NCBI GenBank assembly: GCA_900553635.1
Contig: USDU01000152.1
Span: 1-6,435, forward strand
DNA from: an uncultured Lachnospiraceae bacterium
GTDB taxonomy: Bacteria; Bacillota_A; Clostridia; Lachnospirales; Lachnospiraceae
DNA length: 6,435 nucleotides
Direction: 5' to 3'
Shown here: in pieces, positions 1 through 4,911 of the stretch
How positions within the stretch are numbered: position 1 is the stretch's first letter
Layout of the letters: the number at the start of each line of letters is the position of its first letter
Program-made: the position numbers and the translations under genes
Notes under the pieces: generated by a model
What the model saw: only the letters and a program-made list of their open reading frames with translations
The model's database searches: none
Told to the model about the DNA's origin: nothing

Positions 1-972
1 GTATCGCCGCCCCCACAGGAAGCAATTTCCGCTATCCTGTCCCTGCCGCTCCGCCAGCTTCTGAAAAAAGTCAATTTAGACTGGAAGGAGCTGCAGGAAA
101 TCCGCCTGTCTCAGGCGCGCCCCTTGACTCTCTGGTATCGGGGACGGGAAACCTTCCTGACCGAGGATGGCTATGAAACGGGAAGCCCAAAATCCGCTCA
201 CCAGGTCACTGCACAGGAGCTCCGCGAAACCCTGGAATTTGCCGGAGCCTATTCCCTCTATGCTTATGAGGATGAAATCCGTCAGGGGTATCTTACCCTG
301 CCCGGCGGTCACCGCATCGGCGTCACAGGAAAAGCAGTGACGGAAAACGGCCAGGTTAAAACCCTTCGCTATATCACCAGTCTGAACATTCGAGTCGCCC
401 ATGAGGTCAAAGGCTGCGCCGACGCCGTCCTGCCCTGGCTCTACAGCTCGGAAGGCCTCTGCCATACGCTTCTGATCTCCCCGCCCCGCTGCGGTAAAAC
501 CACATTGCTGCGGGATCTAATCCGCCAGATCTCCAATGGCCGTACCGGTTTTCGGGGAATGCGGGTAGGCGTAGTGGATGAGCGAAGCGAAATTGGCGGA
601 AGTCACTTAGGCGTTCCGGGCCTGGACGTGGGAGTGCGGACTGACATTCTGGACGGCTGTCCCAAAGCCGAGGGCATGATGATGCTGGTGCGTTCCATGT
701 CCCCGGAGCTCATCGCCGTGGATGAGATAGGTGGAAATGCAGATATGGAAGCTATGGAAAACGCCATTTCCTGCGGCTGTCGCATCCTGGCCACCGTACA
801 CGGAAGCAGCCTGGAGGAGATTCGTCAAAAGCCCCTGGTTTCGGGACTTTTGCAGACGGGAATTTTCGAACGCTTCGTGGTGCTGGATGCGCGGCAGGGA
901 CCGGGAACCGTGCGAGCCATCCTGGACGGAAAGGGGAAGATCCTATGCTCAAAATCACAGGCGCCTGCCTGA
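1..972 (+). CDS. spoIIIAA: Stage III sporulation protein AA, mother-cell ATPase of the SpoIIIA channel (5' partial)
   Basis: This is the cytoplasmic secretion-type ATPase of the SpoIIIA-SpoIIQ channel, thought to power or assemble the complex on the mother-cell side. The frame is open from base 1 with no stop. Residues before the TTG at 124 already match the family (LQEIRLSQARPL, about residues 31-42), so the true start lies upstream and that TTG is only an internal codon. The 323 visible residues against roughly 307 in B. subtilis suggest little is missing. Visible motifs, numbered from base 1, are a P-loop at about 160-168 (SPPRCGKTT), the family signature DERSEIGG at about 193-200, and a Walker B stretch ELIAVDEIGG at about 236-245. 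The first P-loop glycine is Ser here, but GKTT is intact. The 3' end overlaps spoIIIAB by 28 nt. Base composition shifts from C-rich to G-rich near position 540. Identification is very secure; the exact start is unknown. Confidence 0.96.
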   Translation, partial: VSPPPQEAISAILSLPLRQLLKKVNLDWKELQEIRLSQARPLTLWYRGRETFLTEDGYETGSPKSAHQVTAQELRETLEFAGAYSLYAYEDEIRQGYLTLPGGHRIGVTGKAVTENGQVKTLRYITSLNIRVAHEVKGCADAVLPWLYSSEGLCHTLLISPPRCGKTTLLRDLIRQISNGRTGFRGMRVGVVDERSEIGGSHLGVPGLDVGVRTDILDGCPKAEGMMMLVRSMSPELIAVDEIGGNADMEAMENAISCGCRILATVHGSSLEEIRQKPLVSGLLQTGIFERFVVLDARQGPGTVRAILDGKGKILCSKSQAPA

Positions 973-1463
973 TTTTATGTTCGGCTGCAGGCATTGGGGC
1001 AAGCTTCAGCGGTGATTTAAAGCGGCGCGTACGGGAGCTCCGTATCCTGAAGCAGCTGGTCTACATGCTTCAGGGTGAGATCCGCTACGCCCGCCTGCCT
1101 CTTCCGGAGGCATTCTGTCATGTGTCTGTGCGGCTGCCAGTGCCCTTCGGTACTTTTTTGTCCGAAACTGCGGACGAGCTAAAAAAAGCGGATGGACGGA
1201 CGCTGGGAGAGGTCTGGAAAATGGAGGAGGCAAAGCATCTGAAGGGACTGCATCTGGTGCGGGCTGACCTGGAGCAGCTGGAGAGTCTGGGCGAGGTGCT
1301 GGGGTATCTGGACGCGGAAATGCAGCTCGCAGCCATCCGGCTTTATCTGGAACAGCTGGAGAACAGTATCGCTGAGGCGCAGGAGCATATGGGCAGCAGG
1401 CAGAAGCTTTATCATAGCCTGGGGATCGCAGGCGGTGTATTCCTGGTGATACTTTTGCTTTGA
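945..1463 (+). CDS. spoIIIAB: Stage III sporulation protein AB
   Basis: SpoIIIAB is a membrane-anchored component of the SpoIIIA complex. It is related to the inner-membrane platform protein GspF of type II secretion and is a likely partner of the SpoIIIAA ATPase. The 172 residues match the B. subtilis length (about 171). There are hydrophobic segments at both ends, about residues 4-20 and 157-172, flanking a soluble helical region. Family features include the conserved block LRILKQLVYMLQGEIRYA (about 32-49) and a later LGEVLGYLDAEMQ stretch (about 115-127) preceding an LEQLE helix. The ATG at 945 is preceded by a purine-rich AAAGGGG about 7 nt upstream, lying inside the end of spoIIIAA. This 28-nt overlap points to translational coupling with the ATPase gene. 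Confidence 0.95.
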   Translation: MLKITGACLILCSAAGIGASFSGDLKRRVRELRILKQLVYMLQGEIRYARLPLPEAFCHVSVRLPVPFGTFLSETADELKKADGRTLGEVWKMEEAKHLKGLHLVRADLEQLESLGEVLGYLDAEMQLAAIRLYLEQLENSIAEAQEHMGSRQKLYHSLGIAGGVFLVILLL

Positions 1464-1482
1464 TTTCACAGAGGGAGGAATT

Positions 1483-1677
1483 ATGAGTGTGAATCTCATT
1501 TTTAAAATCGCGGCAGTGGGAATTCTGGTGTCAGTGATCTGTCAGGTCCTGAAGCACAGCGGACGGGAGGAGCAAGCCTTTCTCACCAGTCTGGCGGGAC
1601 TGGTACTGGTGCTGTTCTGGATTCTGCCCTACATCTTTGAACTATTTGATACCATGAAGCAGCTGTTTGCACTCTAG
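1483..1677 (+). CDS. spoIIIAC: Stage III sporulation protein AC
   Basis: SpoIIIAC is a very small integral membrane protein of the mother-cell channel. It has 64 residues, against about 68 in B. subtilis. There are two transmembrane segments, about residues 6-24 and 33-52, joined by a short polar loop (KHSGREEQ). The C-terminal segment WILPYIFELFDTMKQLF is characteristic of the family. A strong RBS, GGGAGGAA at 1473-1480, sits just before the ATG. The gene starts 19 nt after the spoIIIAB stop. Gene order, size and sequence all agree. Confidence 0.94.
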   Translation: MSVNLIFKIAAVGILVSVICQVLKHSGREEQAFLTSLAGLVLVLFWILPYIFELFDTMKQLFAL

Positions 1678-1704
1678 CTTCATTTCAGGAGAGGGGGAAA
1701 TGAG

Positions 1705-2088
1705 ATGATCCAGGCAGTCATGATTGGAATTACCGGCGTTTTTCTGGCTCTGTTTCTGAAACAGACAAAACCGGAATATGCCGTCTGTGTCAGCGTCGGA
1801 ACGGGTATTTTGCTGCTTTTTCTCGTGGCAGAGCGCTTAAGGCTGGTGATAGAAAATATCCGTCTGATTCAGAGCGCCATTTCTATCCAGAGCGCCTACA
1901 TTCAGGTATTGCTGAAAATCATTGGTATCACCTACATCTCAGAATTTGCCGCCGATATCTGTCGGGACGCAGGCTGCGCTGCAGTGGCCGGGCAGATCGG
2001 CGTTTTCGCGAAGCTGTCCATTCTGGCGGTCAGCATGCCTATCGTGAGCGCGCTGCTTCAGACGATACAGAGCTTCCTGGGAGGGTGA
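1705..2088 (+). CDS. spoIIIAD: Stage III sporulation protein AD
   Basis: SpoIIIAD is a polytopic membrane component of the SpoIIIA complex. It has 127 residues, against about 133 in B. subtilis, and appears to have four hydrophobic segments at about residues 2-19, 25-43, 67-85 and 100-122. The conserved family stretch LLKIIGITYISEFAADICRD followed by AG (about residues 69-90) and the later region around AKLSILAVSMPIVSALL are present. A G-rich RBS (GGAGAGGGGG, 1688-1697) precedes the ATG at 1705; the ATG at 1700 hits a stop after one codon. The gene lies 27 nt after spoIIIAC, and its TGA stop is 2 nt before the preferred spoIIIAE start. Confidence 0.94.
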   Translation: MIQAVMIGITGVFLALFLKQTKPEYAVCVSVGTGILLLFLVAERLRLVIENIRLIQSAISIQSAYIQVLLKIIGITYISEFAADICRDAGCAAVAGQIGVFAKLSILAVSMPIVSALLQTIQSFLGG

Positions 2089-2090
2089 GT

Positions 2091-3137
2091 ATGGACACGT
2101 TTACACTGGAACAACTGGATTTTTCGGAGATTCAGAGGGCCATGGACGAGATCCTGAACCAGAGCTTTTCCTTTCGGGATACGGTGCTTTCCCTGCTGTC
2201 CGGGGAGCAGCCCTTTACGCTGGAGAGCTTTTTTCGGACGGCGCTTACGGAAGCGGGACGGAGCTTCACCCAGGATAAACAGATATTTGTGTCGATTCTG
2301 GTACTGGGGATTGCGGCGGCGCTCCTTAAGAATTTTACTGACGTATTTAAAAATGATCAGATCGGGGAAATCAGTTTTGAAATGACCTATCTGCTGCTGT
2401 TCCTTTTGCTGCTGCAGGTATTTTCCGGGGCGGCAAAGCTGGCTGGGCAGGTATTCGCTTCGGTGCAGGAGTTTATGAAGGCCCTGATTCCGGCCTGGTG
2501 CCTGGCGGTGACCCTGTCGGCGGGCGGTGCTACAGCGCTGGTGTTTTACCAGTTCCTGTTGGGCCTTATCTACGCGCTGGACTGGCTGATTGGCAAGGCG
2601 CTGCTGCCGGTATTGAACCTGTATATGCTTCTGGTTTTCATCAATCATCTGACAAAGGAGGAATACCTGTCCCAGATGACCGAGCTTACGGGAAAAGCGG
2701 TGGGCTGGGCGCTGAAAATTCTGCTAACGGTGGTGATGGGGTTCAACACGATTCAGGGGATGATTACCCCGGCCATTGATTCCCTGAAAAATACAGCTTT
2801 TACAAGGGCCGCCCGGATGCTGCCCGGCGTCGGTAACGCGGCAGGCGGCGTGGCCGATGTGCTGCTGGGCTCTGCGGTGCTTCTGAAAAATGGCGTGGGG
2901 GCGTCTGCGGTGCTGGTGCTGGCCCTGCTTTGCCTGGGACCGCTGGTGCAGCTTGGCGTGCTGACCCTGCTTTTAAAGGGAACCGCCGCCCTGATTCAGC
3001 CGGTTTGCGATAAGCGCTTTTCGGGCTGTGTGTCCGGGGCTGGAGAGGGCGTAAGACTTTTATTTCAGGCGGTTTTTACGGTGACCGTGCTCTTTGTGGT
3101 GACCATTGTGGTGGTGACCGTGTCGGTGCGTGGGTAG
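2091..3137 (+). CDS. spoIIIAE: Stage III sporulation protein AE
   Basis: SpoIIIAE is the large polytopic membrane protein of the SpoIIIA channel. The ATG at 2091 gives 348 residues. It is preferred over the GTG at 2085 because GGGAGGG (2079-2085) is then 5 nt upstream; from the GTG the RBS would abut the start codon. Hydrophobic segments lie at about residues 65-82, 99-116, 134-155, 170-186, 205-220, 271-299 and 323-346. The conserved region around GFNTIQGMITPAIDSLKNT (about 217-235), followed by ARMLPGVGNAAGG (about 241-253), is a clear family marker. The B. subtilis protein is about 399 residues with a cleavable signal peptide. Here the first 60 residues are polar, with no N-terminal hydrophobic core, and codons just upstream in the same frame do not supply one. 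Identification is secure; the N-terminus is the unusual part. Confidence 0.95.
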   Translation: MDTFTLEQLDFSEIQRAMDEILNQSFSFRDTVLSLLSGEQPFTLESFFRTALTEAGRSFTQDKQIFVSILVLGIAAALLKNFTDVFKNDQIGEISFEMTYLLLFLLLLQVFSGAAKLAGQVFASVQEFMKALIPAWCLAVTLSAGGATALVFYQFLLGLIYALDWLIGKALLPVLNLYMLLVFINHLTKEEYLSQMTELTGKAVGWALKILLTVVMGFNTIQGMITPAIDSLKNTAFTRAARMLPGVGNAAGGVADVLLGSAVLLKNGVGASAVLVLALLCLGPLVQLGVLTLLLKGTAALIQPVCDKRFSGCVSGAGEGVRLLFQAVFTVTVLFVVTIVVVTVSVRG

Positions 3138-3146
3138 GAGGCAGGG

Positions 3147-3533
3147 ATGAAAGAGTTTCTATATGGCTGGATTCGTGACATCGCGTTTTATGCTATCCTG
3201 ATGACCGTAATTCTCCATCTTCTGCCGGAGGAAGGCCAGAAGAAATATGTCCGTTTTTTCATGGGGGTTGTGCTGATGCTGGTGGTGCTGTCGCCTCTGT
3301 TATCCGTGGCAGGCCTGTCTGGTACGCTGGACAGCATTTACGCAGAGCAGACCTATGACGAGGAGCTTCAGGATTTCACGCGGCGGCAGGCGGAACTGGA
3401 AGTGGACTATGCGCGGGAGATAGAAAAGCGGAAGCAGGAGATGACCGGGGACGGCACAGAAAATCCGGCGGACGGAGAGGAGGAGCAAGGTGGAAGCTCA
3501 GACATCAAAGTGGAAATCGTACTGGATGAGTAA
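3147..3533 (+). CDS. spoIIIAF: Stage III sporulation protein AF, short form
   Basis: SpoIIIAF is a membrane-anchored protein whose B. subtilis homologue (about 206 residues) carries a ring-building domain in the intermembrane space. This version has only 128 residues. Two transmembrane segments, about residues 10-26 and 36-56, and the family stretch LPEEGQKKYVRFFMGVVLML (about 26-45) identify it. A charged helix (about 61-99) follows, then an acidic low-complexity run (about 101-118) and a single strand-like DIKVEIVLDE before the stop. Most of the expected ring-building fold is therefore absent. The RBS AGGAGG (3136-3141) is 5 nt before the ATG. The last 44 nt overlap spoIIIAG. The frame after the stop encodes nothing family-like, so a simple frameshift does not explain the short end. 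Confidence 0.9.
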   Translation: MKEFLYGWIRDIAFYAILMTVILHLLPEEGQKKYVRFFMGVVLMLVVLSPLLSVAGLSGTLDSIYAEQTYDEELQDFTRRQAELEVDYAREIEKRKQEMTGDGTENPADGEEEQGGSSDIKVEIVLDE

Positions 3534-4101
3534 GCTGAAGAAGCCGAAAAAGGAGCAGCTGGTGGTACTCCTGCTTTTTGGTGTTCTGCTGGTGGTAATT
3601 GCACTTCCGACTACGACGGGGACTATGGGGGCAGACAAAAAAGACGCGGACATTTCCGGGACACAGGGGGCAGCAGGGACAGATACTGCCACATTAACCT
3701 ATGAAGAACAGCTGGAAAAGCGTCTATCTGCCATCCTAAGCCAGGTGGCAGGCGCAGGTCGGGTGGAGGTCATGGTGACTCTGGAATCCCGGGGAGAACG
3801 GATCGTGGAGAAGGATACGCCGGAATCCCGGAAAAGTGTGGAAGAAACGGACAGCAGTGGCGGAAGCCGCACCACCGACGAGCAGGACTGGGGCGAAGAG
3901 ACGGTATATTATGAGGACGGCAGCGGCGGCAAAAGCCCCTATGTGGTGAAGGAGCTGGAGCCGAATATCGAAGGAGTGTTGGTGTTGGCGGAGGGCGGCG
4001 ACAGTGCCGTGGTGAAGCAGGAGCTTCTGGAGGCTGTGCAGGCATTATTTCCCATCGAGGCGCATAAAGTAAAAATAATGAAGTTGGAGGGTGCAAAGTG
4101 A
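3490..4101 (+). CDS. spoIIIAG: Stage III sporulation protein AG, ring-forming channel component
   Basis: SpoIIIAG forms a large oligomeric ring in the intermembrane space around the forespore in B. subtilis. The 203 residues (about 229 in B. subtilis) comprise a basic cytoplasmic N-terminus, one transmembrane segment at about 23-40, a flexible linker, and a ring-building domain split in two. The first part is about residues 70-100 (EEQLEKRLSAILSQVAGAG, then VEVMVTLES). The second is about 152-200 (ELEPNIEGVLVLAEGG through HKVKIMKLE). The polar insertion between them (about 101-150) corresponds to the region that forms the extra beta structure of the B. subtilis ring. The GTG at 3490 is chosen because AGGAGG (3478-3483) lies 6 nt upstream. 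The in-frame ATG at 3526 would remove 12 residues and has no good RBS. Confidence 0.94.
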   Translation: MEAQTSKWKSYWMSKLKKPKKEQLVVLLLFGVLLVVIALPTTTGTMGADKKDADISGTQGAAGTDTATLTYEEQLEKRLSAILSQVAGAGRVEVMVTLESRGERIVEKDTPESRKSVEETDSSGGSRTTDEQDWGEETVYYEDGSGGKSPYVVKELEPNIEGVLVLAEGGDSAVVKQELLEAVQALFPIEAHKVKIMKLEGAK

Positions 4102-4772
4102 AAAACATATTTAAAAAGAACCAGATGATCATCACCGCGCTTGCCATTATGATTGCGGTGGCCGGGTATTTAAATTATTCCGGCAGCAAGCTCAGTGGCG
4201 CGAAGCTGCAGACCGGAGGCGACGCATCTGCCGCGGATGAAGCGTCCGCCGCGGACGACATTTCCGCGGAGGATCTCTATGCCCAGACCGGACTGGAGGA
4301 GCTGCAGTTCGCAGATGGCGATATCCAAAGCCTGGATTCCGACGGGGAAGAGACGGCGGAAGTGGAGGAGGGAGAAGAACCCGGTGAGGCGGTGCTGGCC
4401 AGTTCTTCGGCGGGAACCGGCTTCGCGGCGGAGGCGAAGCTTAGCCGGGAGCAGCTGCGCTCCAAAAACAAGGAAACCCTTCTGGAGGTTATCAACAATA
4501 CCAATATCTCCGAAGCCCAGAAGCAGGAGGCAGTGGACAGCATGGTGGAGCTGACGGATATCGCCGAGAAGGAAGCAGCGGCGGAAATCCTGCTGGCAGC
4601 CAAGGGCTTCGAGGACGTGGTGGTCAGTATTACCGACGGCCAGGCCGATGTGGTGGTTAATATGGAAAATGTGGACGACGCGGGCAGAGCTCAGATCGAG
4701 GATATCGTAAAGCGGAAAACCGGGATCTCCGGAGAGAATATTGTGATTACGCCAGCGGCGCAGACGGAGTAG
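4098..4772 (+). CDS. spoIIIAH: Stage III sporulation protein AH, SpoIIQ-binding channel component
   Basis: SpoIIIAH is anchored in the mother-cell-derived membrane and binds forespore SpoIIQ, joining the two halves of the channel. The 224 residues are close to the B. subtilis length (about 218). A lysine-rich N-terminus is followed by one transmembrane segment (about 9-26). A long acidic, Ala/Asp/Glu-rich linker (about 40-110) comes next, and then the conserved domain. This has a long helix around ISEAQKQEAVDSMVELTDIA (about 137-156), an AAAEILLAAKGFEDVVVSI stretch (about 160-178) and a final DIVKRKTGISGENIVITP (about 202-219), the ring-building fold. The GTG at 4098 overlaps the spoIIIAG stop in a GTGA arrangement, with GGAGGG 6 nt upstream at 4086-4091. 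This is the last gene of the operon. Confidence 0.95.
   Translation: MKNIFKKNQMIITALAIMIAVAGYLNYSGSKLSGAKLQTGGDASAADEASAADDISAEDLYAQTGLEELQFADGDIQSLDSDGEETAEVEEGEEPGEAVLASSSAGTGFAAEAKLSREQLRSKNKETLLEVINNTNISEAQKQEAVDSMVELTDIAEKEAAAEILLAAKGFEDVVVSITDGQADVVVNMENVDDAGRAQIEDIVKRKTGISGENIVITPAAQTE
4224..4274 (+). repeat. Short imperfect 18-bp tandem repeat inside spoIIIAH
   Basis: Two 18-bp units, 4224-4241 and 4242-4259, encode ASAADE and ASAADD. They are followed by a degenerate partial unit encoding ISAED (4260-4274). The repeat lies in the acidic linker just after the membrane anchor, so copy-number changes would only lengthen or shorten a flexible spacer. Confidence 0.7.
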
Positions 4773-4779
4773 AGGTGGG

Positions 4780-4808
4780 TTTACAGAAAAGAAGATTTCT
4801 TGTATAAT
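4780..4808 (+). promoter_or_regulatory. Predicted housekeeping (sigma-A type) promoter for the PRD regulator gene
   Basis: A TTTACA -35 box at 4780-4785 and a perfect TATAAT -10 box at 4803-4808 are separated by exactly 17 nt. Transcription would begin near 4814-4816, leaving a leader of roughly 97 nt before the ATG at 4912. The promoter starts 7 nt after the spoIIIAH stop, so the regulator gene can be expressed in growing cells independently of the sporulation operon. Only one base of the -35 (T for G in TTGACA) departs from consensus. Confidence 0.8.
4781..4792 (+). repeat. 12-nt direct repeat, copy 1 (overlaps -35 box)
   Basis: The sequence TTACAGAAAAGA occurs here and again, identically, at 4890-4901. 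This copy includes the last five bases of the -35 element, so a protein bound here would affect promoter use. A regulatory role is inference. Confidence 0.5.
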
Positions 4809-4844
4809 CAGACATGAAATGTTATAAAAAATGTTAGAAACAAA

Positions 4845-4863
4845 CAGGAAAGAGCAGTTCCTG
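4845..4863 (+). promoter_or_regulatory. Alternative small hairpin in the leader, mutually exclusive with the 11-bp stem
   Basis: CAGGAA (4845-4850) is perfectly complementary to TTCCTG (4858-4863), with a 7-nt loop. The right arm uses the same TTCC that forms the inner part of the longer stem at 4851-4880, so both cannot form at once. This resembles an attenuator-style switch, but a 6-bp match can arise by chance. Confidence 0.3.
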
Positions 4864-4880
4864 ACAAAAGGGACTGCTCT
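4851..4880 (+). promoter_or_regulatory. 11-bp inverted repeat (hairpin or operator) between spoIIIAH and the regulator
   Basis: AGAGCAGTTCC (4851-4861) pairs with GGGACTGCTCT (4870-4880) around the 8-nt loop TGACAAAA. All positions pair, with one T-G wobble. It lies in the predicted leader of the regulator mRNA and downstream of spoIIIAH. On the + strand it is followed by GAAGCGATG rather than a T-run, so it is not a typical intrinsic terminator for spoIIIA. It could be an RNA structure in the leader, an operator, or a weak terminator for minus-strand transcription, since a moderately T-rich stretch follows it on that strand. Confidence 0.5.
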
Positions 4881-4889
4881 GAAGCGATG

Positions 4890-4901
4890 TTACAGAAAAG
4901 A
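4890..4901 (+). repeat. 12-nt direct repeat, copy 2 (just upstream of the regulator start codon)
   Basis: This second exact copy of TTACAGAAAAGA lies 109 bp after the first and ends 10 nt before the ATG at 4912, merging into the purine-rich ribosome binding region. Together the copies bracket the promoter and leader. Confidence 0.5.
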
Positions 4902-4911
4902 GAAGAGACTC

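Noticed and set aside
124..126. TTG at 124 as the start of spoIIIAA
   Set aside because: The frame is open back to base 1, and the upstream codons encode conserved family sequence (LQEIRLSQARPL), so the gene begins before the window.
2058..2648. A 196-codon open frame on the minus strand opposite spoIIIAE
   Set aside because: It is Gln/Lys/Arg-rich, as expected from reading a hydrophobic membrane-protein gene backwards, has no family resemblance and is fully covered by spoIIIAE.
4831..4833. ATG at 4831 as the start of the PRD regulator
   Set aside because: It is in frame and would add 27 residues, but it has no Shine-Dalgarno sequence, would make the hairpin coding, and places a basic, non-family tail before the HTH. 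ATG 4912 fits the family better, although its RBS is weak.
4851..4880. The 11-bp stem as an intrinsic terminator of the spoIIIA operon
   Set aside because: The stem is good, but the + strand after it (GAAGCGATG) has no T-run, so classic Rho-independent termination is not supported in that direction.
4851..4880. The stem as a RAT site bound by a BglG-type RNA antiterminator
   Set aside because: The downstream protein begins with helix-turn-helix domains rather than an RNA-binding domain, and there is no overlapping terminator, so the BglG-type antitermination layout is absent.
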